This document shows, piece after piece, positions 17,886 through 26,863 of a stretch of 42,037 nt of DNA (positions are counted from its first letter, which is position 1; every line of letters starts with the position of its first letter). Location of the stretch: positions 1 through 42,037 of the forward strand of contig JADFQD010000013.1 in assembly GCA_022561975.1 (NCBI GenBank). Direction: 5' to 3'. The notes beneath the pieces are model-generated. The model did no database searches. It saw nothing but the letters and a program-made list of their open reading frames with translations, and had not been told where the DNA came from. Source of the stretch: Acidobacteriota bacterium (GTDB taxonomy: Bacteria > Acidobacteriota > Thermoanaerobaculia > Multivoradales > JAHEKO01). A program made the position numbers and the translations under genes.

Positions 17886-18671
17886 ATGGCCGAGCTTCTG
17901 ACCATCGACAATTTCATCACTCTGGGCTTGTTGACCCTGCTTCAGGCCGTCCTCGGTTTCGACAACCTGCTCTACATATCGCTCGAGTCAAGACGGGCTC
18001 CGGCGGCGCAACAGGCCAAAGTTCGACGGATAGGGATCGTTCTGGCCGTGTTCCTGCGCATCGGACTCCTACTACTGCTGGTCAAGGTGATTGCGTATTT
18101 CCAGGATCCGATCTTCGGCTTTCGCGCCCGGGGAATTCTCGAAGCCTCCTTCAATCTCCACAGCTTGATCGTGCTTCTGGGCGGTGTCCTCATTATTTAC
18201 ATCGCGACCAAGGAAATCTTCCACATGATAGGCGTCGACAACCTCGAGCATGAGCAAAAGCCGCCGGCGTCTCTGGCCAAGGTCATCACCTGGATCGTCA
18301 TTATGAATCTGGTATTTTCATTCGACTCCATCCTGAGCGCGATGGCCTTGACCAGTGTTTTTTCCGTCATGGCAACAGCGATCGTGATCGGAGGTGTTCT
18401 CATGATCTGGCTCTCCGACCGGATGGCGCGCTTCCTTCAGAAAAACCGTCTCTACGAAGTGCTCGGACTCTTCATCCTGTTCGTCGTCGGCATCATGTTG
18501 CTGTCCGAGGGCGGGCACCTGGCGCACCTCGAGATCGCCGGCCACGAGATTACGCCGATGAGCAAGGCGACGTTCTATTTCGTCATCGGAGTCATGGTTC
18601 TAACCGATGTCGTGCAGAATCGTTATCAACGCAAATTGATGGCGCCGAAACACACACCGCAAGTCGGCTAG
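17886..18671 (+). CDS. TerC-family integral membrane protein
   Basis: 261 residues with about seven membrane helices. Two family signatures are seen: LGFDNLLYISLES near residues 22-35 and MNLVFSFDSILSAMAL near 140-155; their acidic residues in the membrane are the proposed metal-binding sites. Members of the family are linked to tellurite resistance or manganese export; which ion applies here cannot be read from sequence. The start ATG 17886 has GGAGG at about seven bases. It is divergent from the RND operon and convergent with the metallo-beta-lactamase gene, so it is probably monocistronic. Confidence 0.9.
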   Translation: MAELLTIDNFITLGLLTLLQAVLGFDNLLYISLESRRAPAAQQAKVRRIGIVLAVFLRIGLLLLLVKVIAYFQDPIFGFRARGILEASFNLHSLIVLLGGVLIIYIATKEIFHMIGVDNLEHEQKPPASLAKVITWIVIMNLVFSFDSILSAMALTSVFSVMATAIVIGGVLMIWLSDRMARFLQKNRLYEVLGLFILFVVGIMLLSEGGHLAHLEIAGHEITPMSKATFYFVIGVMVLTDVVQNRYQRKLMAPKHTPQVG

Positions 18672-18841
18672 AGATGAGGCCGCGTTGCCGTTTTCAGCCT
18701 CTGGTTTCGGCTCTGGTACGAGCGGTAACAAGAGAGCGTTGAGTGAGTCCTTGGTGGGTCGGGCAGCCGGGTAGAATCTCGCGAATATGAGCACAAGTGC
18801 GCCGACCGGCCGCTCGACCGTTGGGCCTGTGGTCAGCAGTA

Positions 18842-20080
18842 CTAGCCTTCGAACTCGAGGATCTGCGCTTCGCCGTCGGCCAGGCCCATCGTGGTCGAGA
18901 GGATGCAGCCGTGGACGTCTCGCAGCTCGTCGAAGGTCTCCTGGTGGGGAATGCCGCTGTAGGTGTCGGGAAAGGTCGAGACCGCCGCTCGCCGTTGCCG
19001 GTTGTCGGGAGCGGGCACCGGCAGGATCTTGGCCAGCAGCTCCGCATCGGGCGTTCCGTTGTGGCTGCCGTGGTGGCCGATCTTGAGGAAATGAATGGGG
19101 GAGAGGACACCCTCCTTGTTCATCTCCTTCCAGCTACGCAGCTCGGCGTCGCCGGGGAAGAGCAATTTCCAGCCGCGCCACTCGAGGCAGAACACGATGC
19201 TCGAGTTGTTCGCCGCCTTGTCGATGGCCAGAAGATTGTCTACGAAACCCCCCTGGCGCCGGGTCACGAGGTTGTAGAAGGCGCCCGCGTCAACGCCGGC
19301 GGGCGGCAGGGCAACTTCCCCGTCCACGGCCAGCGGTGAAGCTCCGGGGGCGGCGCCGAGCGCGGTCGGCTTGAAGCGGCCGTAGTATTCGCTGCTGTCC
19401 TCCTCCGGTGCCCAGATCTCGATCTCGGCTTCGCGAAACGGGTGCGCGCCGGTCAGGTCGAAGGGCTCGACGCCGTGGCTCGTGGCCCCGATCGAACGGT
19501 GCACGTAGTGGGTGTGGTCTTGATCGGTGAGCCGCCGGATGAACTCGATGCAGTCGGCCGTGCGGCCATGGCTCAAGCCGTCGGGAGAGGCGGCCAGAAA
19601 GCGATTGTTGTTGCGCATCAGGATCTGAACCGCTTCGGGAACCGGCTCCCCGGATGCCGCCAGCGCTTTGCCCGCCAAGTGGTAGGCTTCGCTCGCCAGC
19701 GCCAGCTTCTTTTTGGCCTCCTGATGGGTGTCGTAGTACTCGGGATGCGCCGAGGCCGGTAACCAAACGTGCTGAATGTTGAGCTTTGCTGCCAGATTTT
19801 CATCGGCGAACTTGGACGCCCACAGCAGACCCTGGACATGGTCCATGTGTTCGTGGGTGGCGACGTAGAGATCGAGGGGCCGGCCGTCGAGGACCTTCAG
19901 GATGTCTTTGAAGACCGGAGTGAAGACCTCGTTCTCGCCGCCCTCCTTGGAGGCCGCGTTGCCGACGTCGATCAGGATGTGCCGAGTCAGCGGATCGCCG
20001 GCTTCGTCCCTGTCCGGCACCGAAATCAGCACGCCGTCGCCGAAGCGTACGTTGTAGAGACGAACGACTAGCTTGTCCAC
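18842..20080 (-). CDS. Metallo-beta-lactamase-fold hydrolase (ComEC/Rec2-like)
   Basis: 412 residues. The metal-binding motif THEHMDH sits at residues 75-81, preceded by the strand RHILIDVGNA; the downstream ligands are in KLLFPGDAELRS and LKIGHHGSHNGTPDAEL, as in the ComEC C-terminal hydrolase group. No signal peptide is visible, so it should be cytoplasmic. Insertions between the two metal half-sites are long (KKKLALASEAYHLAGKAL region). It is the last gene of a three-gene group; the gluzincin stop is only four bases upstream of its start at 20080. The substrate could be a nucleic acid, a nucleotide or a lipid-type phosphodiester; I cannot choose. Confidence 0.88.
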   Translation of the reverse strand: MDKLVVRLYNVRFGDGVLISVPDRDEAGDPLTRHILIDVGNAASKEGGENEVFTPVFKDILKVLDGRPLDLYVATHEHMDHVQGLLWASKFADENLAAKLNIQHVWLPASAHPEYYDTHQEAKKKLALASEAYHLAGKALAASGEPVPEAVQILMRNNNRFLAASPDGLSHGRTADCIEFIRRLTDQDHTHYVHRSIGATSHGVEPFDLTGAHPFREAEIEIWAPEEDSSEYYGRFKPTALGAAPGASPLAVDGEVALPPAGVDAGAFYNLVTRRQGGFVDNLLAIDKAANNSSIVFCLEWRGWKLLFPGDAELRSWKEMNKEGVLSPIHFLKIGHHGSHNGTPDAELLAKILPVPAPDNRQRRAAVSTFPDTYSGIPHQETFDELRDVHGCILSTTMGLADGEAQILEFEG

Positions 20081-20084
20081 GAGG

Positions 20085-21752
20085 TCATTCCGATCTTCCG
20101 ATATGGAGCATCCGGGCCGACTTGCGGACTCGTAGGAGGTCGCCGGAGACCTCGCCCAGCGCTACCGAGCGCAGTGGTTGCCCGTCCGGGCCGACCGCGT
20201 TGTCGCCGATCCGCAGCCGATCTTCGGCAAGCAGACGAAGGAGCAGGGCGTCCCGGTCTTTCGAGCCGGTGTGAGCCGCCGAGTCCGAAGTCAGTAGGAT
20301 GCGCACCTTGCGCTCGTTCCAGTCGATGGCCAGGGTGGTGCCGACGGTGATCTGGCGCCGATTCGGCAGCCCGCGCCCGGCCGGGTTCTGTTCCTCGGTG
20401 TCCCAGGAGACCTTGAAGATGCACTCGCGGACGTCTTGGGTCCGGCCGGCCCCGAGCCAAAACCTCTTGGTCACGTCGAGCCGCGGACGGACTCGCAGCG
20501 GCCTGTCGGCCGGGATGTCGAGTAGCTCGCGATTTTCGTTGGCGAACGCGTAGGCCGCCCAGTCGCTTTCCGTGAGTGTCTTCGGGTCGAGTTGGGAGAG
20601 CACCTGGTTGAGGGCCTGCTCGCGCTCGGGCTCGAGCCGGACATCGAGTTCTTCAAGCTTGGAGACAATCCCTCGCCGAACGAACTCCTCGGCGATCCAG
20701 CGCCGCTCTTTGCCCAGCGAAGGGAAGAAGGCCTTGTCGGCGCAGGTAATCGCTCGACCGTAGTCGGCGAAGGAAATCTCACCCGGCGGCAAGTAGTCGA
20801 GCGCGCGTAGAACCATCCGTTTGAACTGCTCGGCGGCCACGAAGAGGGCTTTGCCGGTGGACCAGTCGGGATTCCCCTTTTTGCGATCTTCGTGCATCCG
20901 AACCATGACCGTGTAGAGGGCGCCGCTCAAAACCTCGCTCAGCTCGTGGGGCGAGGTGCGGGCGCCGCCCGACGAGGGCATGTGCTCTTGGTTGAGCAGC
21001 GATCGCAGGGGCCGGAGCTGTCCCGAGGCCTTGCGTTGCGCGCCGAACTCCTCTGCGATCGCGCTGAAGGCCGTGGATTTCTCGATCGAGCCACCGGTCT
21101 GGTCCAGAACGCTCCGGGTGAGCGCGCGGCTGCGGAAAGCGAGCAGCAGCGCCGTCAGGTCGGCAACCGCTTCATGAAGTGCCAGCGACTGAGGGCTGAT
21201 GGCGTCGTAGAGATCCGGGGCGATGCCGTCGATGATCGCATGCCCGGTCTCGTGGGCGACGATGTCGTGTGAGAGACAGGTGAAGACCTGGTCGTCGTAG
21301 CGAGCCGATTGAAAGTAGAAGAACTGAAGACTGTGCGACTCGCGTTCGTAGTAGGCGTTTTCCCACTTGCCGGCGCGGGGCACGACCAGCAGTTGCGGCG
21401 CGTCGAAGCCCCAGGTTAGACGCCGCCCAAGGGTGTCGGGCTCCTCGAACATGGCGATCGTCTGATGAACGGTAGCGAACGCGTTTACCTGGATGAAGGC
21501 GTCCGACTCTATGTCGATCGGCGCCTCGGTGCCGACGTAGGAGCCGGCCTCTTGGCTCGTGGTCGGCGGTTTGAAGCGAGCGCCCGGGCGCAGCGCGCCC
21601 TGGTCGTCGAAATCGATCACCGCCACCCGCTCGCTGATCGGGCCGTCGAGAAAAAACGCCTCCTCGATCCAGATCGCTTCGGTCATTTTGAGCATCTGCT
21701 TGCTGCGCGCGACCATCTGGTCCTGGATCATGACCGGAGCTTTGATCTTCAT
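20085..21752 (-). CDS. HExxH zinc metallopeptidase (gluzincin-like)
   Basis: 555 residues from ATG 21752, chosen because GGAGG lies just upstream and because the longer open frame upstream is antisense to the neighbouring gene. HETGH at residues 167-171 holds two zinc ligands and the catalytic Glu; HEAVADLTALL at 193-203 supplies the third ligand Glu194, spaced as in thermolysin/fungalysin-type gluzincins. No signal peptide and no propeptide is visible, so it would act in the cytoplasm or leave by an unusual route. The rest (an N-terminal beta-rich part and a long C-terminal helical and beta region) is not recognised. It sits between a metzincin and a metallo-beta-lactamase-fold gene in one probable operon. 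Confidence 0.85.
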   Translation of the reverse strand: MKIKAPVMIQDQMVARSKQMLKMTEAIWIEEAFFLDGPISERVAVIDFDDQGALRPGARFKPPTTSQEAGSYVGTEAPIDIESDAFIQVNAFATVHQTIAMFEEPDTLGRRLTWGFDAPQLLVVPRAGKWENAYYERESHSLQFFYFQSARYDDQVFTCLSHDIVAHETGHAIIDGIAPDLYDAISPQSLALHEAVADLTALLLAFRSRALTRSVLDQTGGSIEKSTAFSAIAEEFGAQRKASGQLRPLRSLLNQEHMPSSGGARTSPHELSEVLSGALYTVMVRMHEDRKKGNPDWSTGKALFVAAEQFKRMVLRALDYLPPGEISFADYGRAITCADKAFFPSLGKERRWIAEEFVRRGIVSKLEELDVRLEPEREQALNQVLSQLDPKTLTESDWAAYAFANENRELLDIPADRPLRVRPRLDVTKRFWLGAGRTQDVRECIFKVSWDTEEQNPAGRGLPNRRQITVGTTLAIDWNERKVRILLTSDSAAHTGSKDRDALLLRLLAEDRLRIGDNAVGPDGQPLRSVALGEVSGDLLRVRKSARMLHIGRSE

Positions 21753-21787
21753 TGCGCCTCCAGCGAAGTGTCGGAGGATGTCGCGGG

Positions 21788-22825
21788 TTAGCGAACCACT
21801 CGAATACTGTAGCTGCCAGTACCGCTGGTCTGGTTGAAGTGGCGGATCTGGACGAAGTACCCGCCCGGACTGAGATCGACGACGATCTTCGAGTTGCGGC
21901 CGATGCCGCCGTCGTCGTTCTCGGCGATCTTCTGGGTCTGGCTGTCGGGGCCGAAGAGGCTCATGAACACGTCGGTCTCGCCGCCGGTCTCGATGGTGTG
22001 CCGACCGGCGTTCTCGACGGTAAACGAGAACACGTCCTCTTCGCCGGGCTGGCCGATGTTCGCTGCGACACCGGAGGTGTCGATGACGTCGAGCGCGACC
22101 GCCTCGATGGCGGGGTCTCCGACATCGGTGCGCCCCGGGTAGGCATCCGCACTTTTGATGAAGGCAATGTCCTGGTCCGACAGATCGTCGTTGCCGTGCG
22201 TGCCGCTGGTGTTGCGAGTCCAACGGGCCGGGAACTCGTAGAGCATGATCGAGTTGGGGTCGAACTCGGTGCCGCGGACTTGGTCGTTGCTGTACTTGTT
22301 GAGCACGTTGTGGCGGATCTGATCGACGGTCCAGTTGTTCGGCGGTCCGCTCAGATCTCGAATGACCTCCGGCTCGTTCCAGGTGATGCCACCCGCCGGA
22401 TTCTGATGCTCGTGCCCGAGACCGATAGCGTGGCCGAACTCATGGGTCGGCGTGCCGCGGTCGAGGAAGCCGAGATTGAGGGTCGCCAGGTGCGCCGGAA
22501 TACTGCTCGCGTCGGTGCCGACGAAGGACCAGGCGCCATCGTTCGAATCGAAGGTGATGCGGATGTCGGCGCCGGGATCGTCGGTGAAGTCAAAGTTGAG
22601 ATTGGCATGTGCCGTCCAGCGATTGGCCTCCTCGATGACCTGGGTCTTCTGATCCGAGTTCCCCTCCAGGAAGCGGACCTTGAGCGTCGAGCCGTTCATC
22701 CACCGCTTGCGAAACTCGAATACCGCACGCAGGCGGCCGCCGATGTTCATCATGCGCTGCGGACGGTGGAGGTCGGCGGGAAGGATACGGTCGAAGCAGA
22801 TTTTGGGGGTGTTGGGGACAGGCAT
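21788..22825 (-). CDS. Astacin-like metzincin protease with C-terminal PPC domain
   Basis: 345 residues. HEFGHAIGLGHEH at 128-140 is the full HExxHxxGxxHE zinc motif of metzincins; SIMLYEFP near 192-199 is the Met-turn. The N-terminal part has the usual substrate-cleft strand (ADIRITFDSNDGAWSFVG). Residues from about 240 (VDVGD/NIGQPGEEDVFSFTVE and FMSLFGPDSQTQKIA) form a bacterial pre-peptidase C-terminal (PPC) beta domain, normally found on secreted proteases. Surprisingly, there is no Sec signal or propeptide: the protein starts MPVPNTPKICFDRILPADLH. The ATG at 22825 has GAGGAGG close by. It is the first gene of the trio. Confidence 0.9.
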   Translation of the reverse strand: MPVPNTPKICFDRILPADLHRPQRMMNIGGRLRAVFEFRKRWMNGSTLKVRFLEGNSDQKTQVIEEANRWTAHANLNFDFTDDPGADIRITFDSNDGAWSFVGTDASSIPAHLATLNLGFLDRGTPTHEFGHAIGLGHEHQNPAGGITWNEPEVIRDLSGPPNNWTVDQIRHNVLNKYSNDQVRGTEFDPNSIMLYEFPARWTRNTSGTHGNDDLSDQDIAFIKSADAYPGRTDVGDPAIEAVALDVIDTSGVAANIGQPGEEDVFSFTVENAGRHTIETGGETDVFMSLFGPDSQTQKIAENDDGGIGRNSKIVVDLSPGGYFVQIRHFNQTSGTGSYSIRVVR

Positions 22826-23207
22826 CGGGACCTCCTCGTAGACGGTTGGTCAGTTGGTCAGTTTGGTTAGCGGTTGAGGGCGTTGCATCAACCGAGACAG
22901 CTGGTTTCGCCCACCGGATCGCCGGTGGGCGGATTGACGAAGGATTCGCAAGAACTAAGTCCATCCTAGCACCAGGAAGTCAAGGTCGTCTTACGGTCCG
23001 GTGACGGCGCTCCGTTTTGGTTGCGTCCCACAAGTGAGGAGATCCGCTCTGGGATACTTTGTTTATTCGGGCCTGGCGGTTGCCTGCGGTGGGAGCTGGG
23101 GCTATCATTACCAACTCAATAACCGAGAGAGAGACGAACGCTGTGGCCAAACTACTCGGCGAGTTTCCATCCCCCACATCGGCCGATCGGTGAAGTGGAA
23201 TGAGTGG
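22826..23207. other. Divergent intergenic region
   Basis: This separates the zinc-hydrolase trio (minus) from the SBP-TolC operon (plus). It holds a perfect 9-bp hairpin at 22909-22930 and possible alternative upstream starts for the plus-strand gene. Both operons should have their promoters here; I see no consensus box that I would defend. Confidence 0.5.
22909..22930. repeat. Perfect hairpin between divergent operons
   Basis: GCCCACCGG (22909-22917) pairs with CCGGTGGGC (22922-22930) around the loop ATCG. There is no T-run on either side. It could be an operator or a structured leader element. Confidence 0.55.
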
Positions 23208-25667
23208 ATGGCGGCGGCCAGGGCGCAGGCCAGGGCGCGGAAAAGAGCGCGGGCAGTGAAGAAGAGCGCTACTTGGGTTCTGGCTCTTCTGGTTGCGGTG
23301 CAAACCCTGGCTTCCCAGGCGGCTCTCGGCGACCAGCCTGTTCGCATCGGCATTGTCGTGGACGGGCCCTGGGATCAAAACGAGGCGATCCAGGAGCTCA
23401 CGGTGAGGGAAGTCACCGCCCTGACCGAGGGCGAGTTCGACGTCGACTTTCCCGACCGGGCTTACCTCGTCGGCGACTGGACTCTGGCCACCGCCCGGAG
23501 CAACATCAACCGGCTGCTCGAGGATCCGGAGATCGACATGGTGATCACCTGGGGCCTGATCGCTTCGCACGCGGTGTGCTGTCTGGGCGAGCTGCCCAAG
23601 CCGGTGATCGCGCCGGTACTTCTGGACCCGGTTCTGCAGGGGCTGCCGTTCACGGACGGCGCAAGCGGCGTCCACAATCTCACCTATGTGTCACTTCCGG
23701 ACACCCTGGCGGAAGAGCTCGAGACCTTCCGGGGGATCGTTCCCTTTCGGCACGTCGCGATCCTGGCGACGGCGCCGCTGCTCGAGTCGATCCCCGAGCT
23801 TGTCGAGCGAACGCGGAAGAATCTGGCAGGCACCGGCGTGAATTTTGAGTACATTCCGACGCGCGAGTCCGCGGAGGAGGTTCTGGGCGCACTCTCACCG
23901 GAGGTCGATGCCGTCTATGCCTGGCCGCTCTTTCAGTTCTCGCCGGTCGAGTACCGGCGCCTGATCGACGGCTTGATCGAGCGCAAGCTGCCCGCATTCT
24001 CGGGTCTGGGCGGTGGCGACGTCGAAGCGGGGATGCTCGCCTCCGCGGGTTCACCCGACTTTTTCCCCAAGCTGGCTCGCCGCGTCGCTCTCAACATTCA
24101 GCGCATCCTGCTGGGTCAAGACGCGGGCGACATTCCGGTCGAGTTCAGCGTACGCCACAATCTGATCATCAACATGAAGACCGCACGCGCGATCGACGTG
24201 TCACCGCGTTGGGAGGTGCTGATCGAAGCGAAGCTCCTCCACGCCGAAGACATCGAGGGTGCCTACCGGCTGTCGCTCGACAAGGCGGTTCGCGAGGCCT
24301 TGGAGATCAATCTCGATCTACTGGCGCGACGGCGGCAGGTGTCGGCGGGTGCGCAAGAGATCGCGATCGCGCGCTCCAAGCTCCGCCCACGGCTGGAGGC
24401 GTCGGCGTCCACGGTCACGATCGACGACGATCGCGCCGCGGCGAGCTTCGGCAGTCAGCCCGAGCGCTCGGTAACCGCTTCGGCGAGCCTGACGCAGCTT
24501 CTGTTCTCGGAGCCGGCGCTGGCGAACCTGAGTATCCAGAAGCGGCTTCAAGAAGCGCGCGAGCACGACTTCGAGACCTTGAGGCTGGACATCGCGCTCG
24601 ACGCCGCCACGACCTATCTCAACCTGATGCGCGCCAAGGCGCTCGAGCGGGTACAGCGCAACAACGTCGAACGCACTCGATCGAATCTGGAACAGGCCCA
24701 GGATCGGCGGGACGTTGGCGTCGCGTCGGCCGGCGAAGTGTTTCGTTGGCAGAGCGAGCTTGCGATCGCGCGCAAGTCTCTGGTCGAGGCGGTCGGTGAT
24801 CGGCGCGCGGCGGAGATCGCGGTCAACCGCCTGCTTCATCGCCGGTTGGAGTCCTCGCTCGTGACCGAGGAGGTGAGCTTGGACACACCTGGATTCGTGA
24901 CCGGCCAGGAACGCTTTCGGGTCTTCATCGAGACGCCCAAGGGATACGGAGTGTTCCGGGACTTCATCGTGCTCGAAGGTCTGGGGCGAGCGCCGGAGCT
25001 TAGGCGGATCGACGCAGGGATTGCCGCCCAGGAGCGGCTTGCGGCCTCGACCAAACGGGCCCTGTGGTCTCCGACGGTGGCATTTCGAGCCGCGCTGGAT
25101 GAGATTCTCAGCCGCGGTGGCGCCGGCTCGTCCGGTTCCGGATCTGCGACTCTGCCCTTCGAGTTACCTACCGCGGACGAGAGCAGCTGGAGCTTGGCCA
25201 TCGATGCGACGCTGCCGCTTTTCACCGGCGGCTCGCGAAGTGCGGAGAGGATTCAGGCCGACATCGACCTCGAGCGCCTCCGGCTCGAGCGAGCGGCAGC
25301 CGAGGAGAGAATCGAACAGAGGGTTCGCACGGCCCTGGTCCGGGCACGCGCATCGTTTGTCGGCATCCGCCTCTCCAATCAAGCGGCCGAAGCCGCTCGA
25401 AGGAATCTGGATCTGGTGGAAGACTCGTACTCTCGCGGAGTCGCTTCCCTGCTGGATCTTCTCGACGCCCAGACGGCGGCTCTCAACGCGGAGGAGCAAG
25501 CGGCCAACGCGCTTTACGACTTCCTGATCGACTGGCTCGAAGCACAGCGAGCTTCCAACACGTTCGATTTCTTCGCCGGCGAAGATGAGCGGCGGGAATG
25601 GTCCGAACGGCTGGATGCCTACGTCGCGTTGCAGGGGATCTCGTTGCGAGCGGCGGATTCGGACTGA
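23208..25667 (+). CDS. ABC-type substrate-binding domain fused to TolC outer-membrane efflux channel
   Basis: 819 residues from ATG 23208; GTG 23256 (MKKSATWVLALLVAVQTLAS) is an alternative, and frames further upstream are unlikely. After a Sec signal comes a periplasmic binding fold of the PF04392 type, residues about 48-350: VRIGIVVDGPWDQNEAI, IDMVITWGLIAS, then the typical ending NLIINMKTARAIDVSPRWEV. Residues about 370-800 are a full TolC/OEP protein: LDKAVREALEINLDLLA, then SASLTQLLFSEPALANLS, ALDAATTYLNLMRA, and the second half AIDATLPLFTGGSRSAE with VEDSYSRGVASLLDLLDAQT. TolC alone is about 450 residues, so the protein is nearly doubled. It heads an operon with an adaptor and an RND permease. 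The fusion would put a ligand sensor or chaperone on the channel; that is inference. Confidence 0.9.
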   Translation: MAAARAQARARKRARAVKKSATWVLALLVAVQTLASQAALGDQPVRIGIVVDGPWDQNEAIQELTVREVTALTEGEFDVDFPDRAYLVGDWTLATARSNINRLLEDPEIDMVITWGLIASHAVCCLGELPKPVIAPVLLDPVLQGLPFTDGASGVHNLTYVSLPDTLAEELETFRGIVPFRHVAILATAPLLESIPELVERTRKNLAGTGVNFEYIPTRESAEEVLGALSPEVDAVYAWPLFQFSPVEYRRLIDGLIERKLPAFSGLGGGDVEAGMLASAGSPDFFPKLARRVALNIQRILLGQDAGDIPVEFSVRHNLIINMKTARAIDVSPRWEVLIEAKLLHAEDIEGAYRLSLDKAVREALEINLDLLARRRQVSAGAQEIAIARSKLRPRLEASASTVTIDDDRAAASFGSQPERSVTASASLTQLLFSEPALANLSIQKRLQEAREHDFETLRLDIALDAATTYLNLMRAKALERVQRNNVERTRSNLEQAQDRRDVGVASAGEVFRWQSELAIARKSLVEAVGDRRAAEIAVNRLLHRRLESSLVTEEVSLDTPGFVTGQERFRVFIETPKGYGVFRDFIVLEGLGRAPELRRIDAGIAAQERLAASTKRALWSPTVAFRAALDEILSRGGAGSSGSGSATLPFELPTADESSWSLAIDATLPLFTGGSRSAERIQADIDLERLRLERAAAEERIEQRVRTALVRARASFVGIRLSNQAAEAARRNLDLVEDSYSRGVASLLDLLDAQTAALNAEEQAANALYDFLIDWLEAQRASNTFDFFAGEDERREWSERLDAYVALQGISLRAADSD

Positions 25668-25690
25668 ATCACAAGGATTGAGGCACCCAC

Positions 25691-26863
25691 ATGAGAGCAC
25701 TCGAGACCGATCATCGCTGCGCGCAAACTATAGTGAGTCGGGAGGGGACACCAAGGAATGGTGTCCCCGAACTCTTGCTCGCGACGGTCGCGTTCCTGTT
25801 CACCGCCTGCCAGGAGCCGCCGCCGGTCGAGACCGTTCTGCGGCCGGTCCGTTACGAGATCGTCTCGACCAGCCAGGAAGCCCGCCTGCGGACCTTCGCC
25901 GGCGTTGCCCGGGCCGGCGTGGAGTCTAACTTGAGCTTCCGCGTCGCCGGAACGGTCGATCGGACGGCGGTCACGGTGGGGCAGAAGGTGCGGCGCGGTC
26001 AGCTGCTCGCGCGCATGGATCCGACCGATTACGAGCTCAAGGTGCAGGAAGCAGTGGCCGGATGGGCCCAGGCCGAGGCGGCGTCACGCAATGCCGAGGC
26101 CGACTACGAGCGCGTGCGCGGTCTCTACGAGAACAACAATGCCTCTCGCCGTGAGCTGGATGGTGCGCGAGCCGGTAGCGAGTCGAGCCGGGCTCGAGTG
26201 CAAGCGGCCGAAAAACGGCTGGAACAGGCGCGGCAGCAGGTTTCCTACACTGCGCTCCGAGCTCCCGTGGACGGGACCATTGCGTCGGTGAATGTCGAGG
26301 TCAACGAGAACGTCGATGCCGGTCAGAAAGTCATCTTGCTCACCGCGGGCTCGGAGATCGACGTCGAGGTGGCTCTGCCCGAGGCGGTGATCGTTGAAGT
26401 CGAACTCGGCCAGAAGGTCGTGGTCGGTTTCGATGCGCTACCCGGGCGGACCTTCGAGGCCGAGGTAACCGAGGCGGGTGTCGCCGCGGTCGGCATGGCG
26501 ACGACCTTTCCCGTCACCGCGAGATTGCTCGAAGCGGACCCGGATATTCGTTCGGGCATGGCGGCCGAAGTCGCCTTTCGCTTCTCGACCGCGGGCACCG
26601 GCGGCCGGATGCTGGTGTCGGCGGTTGCCGTCGGCGAGGATCGCGACGGCCGCTTTGTTTTCGTTCTCGACGTTGCCGACGATTCCGCTGACGGAGGCCC
26701 CTCGACGGCGCTGGTTCAGCGGCGGTCGGTCACGGTGGGCGAGCTCACCGGCGACGGGCTCGAAATTCTGAGTGGATTGGAAGACGGCGAGATGGTGGTG
26801 ACCGCGGGAGTGCGCCGGCTCTCGGACGGCGAGAGCGTGCTGGTTCTGGAGACTTCTTCTTGA
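25691..26863 (+). CDS. RND periplasmic adaptor (HlyD/MFP family)
   Basis: 390 residues. Lipoprotein-like signal ending AFLFTAC with Cys near residue 40; then the barrel and lipoyl parts (LSFRVAGTVDRTAVTVGQKV, LRAPVDGTIASVNVEVNENV), the hairpin (AAEKRLEQARQQVSYTA) and the membrane-proximal domain ending VRRLSDGESVLVLE. The first 25 residues are odd: the open frame runs through a palindromic GGGGACACCA repeat at 25744-25768, so the native signal start may have been replaced by repeat insertion. I keep ATG 25691 (GAGG eight bases upstream) because no other start leaves a positively charged n-region. The stop overlaps the permease TTG start by TTGA. It bridges the SBP-TolC and the permease. Confidence 0.9.
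   Translation: MRALETDHRCAQTIVSREGTPRNGVPELLLATVAFLFTACQEPPPVETVLRPVRYEIVSTSQEARLRTFAGVARAGVESNLSFRVAGTVDRTAVTVGQKVRRGQLLARMDPTDYELKVQEAVAGWAQAEAASRNAEADYERVRGLYENNNASRRELDGARAGSESSRARVQAAEKRLEQARQQVSYTALRAPVDGTIASVNVEVNENVDAGQKVILLTAGSEIDVEVALPEAVIVEVELGQKVVVGFDALPGRTFEAEVTEAGVAAVGMATTFPVTARLLEADPDIRSGMAAEVAFRFSTAGTGGRMLVSAVAVGEDRDGRFVFVLDVADDSADGGPSTALVQRRSVTVGELTGDGLEILSGLEDGEMVVTAGVRRLSDGESVLVLETSS
25744..25768. repeat. GGGGACACCA palindromic repeat (REP-like), copy 1
   Basis: GGGGACACCA (25744-25753) and TGGTGTCCCC (25759-25768) form a perfect 10-bp stem with a 5-base loop. The same stem occurs at 37374-37399. It lies within the first 26 codons of the adaptor gene. Such palindromes are typical of REP elements spread by IS200-like/RAYT transposases; none is present in the window. 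Confidence 0.7.

Noticed and set aside
20085-22223. 712-codon open frame for the gluzincin
   Set aside because: The first 157 codons overlap the metzincin gene in another frame; ATG 21752 has a Shine-Dalgarno site and starts the folded protein.
25728-25740. CTATAGTGAGTCG equals part of the reverse complement of the T7 promoter
   Set aside because: Only 13 of 18 bases match, there is no phage polymerase gene nearby, and it lies in the coding start of the adaptor; treated as chance (vector contamination is unlikely because flanking sequence is continuous).
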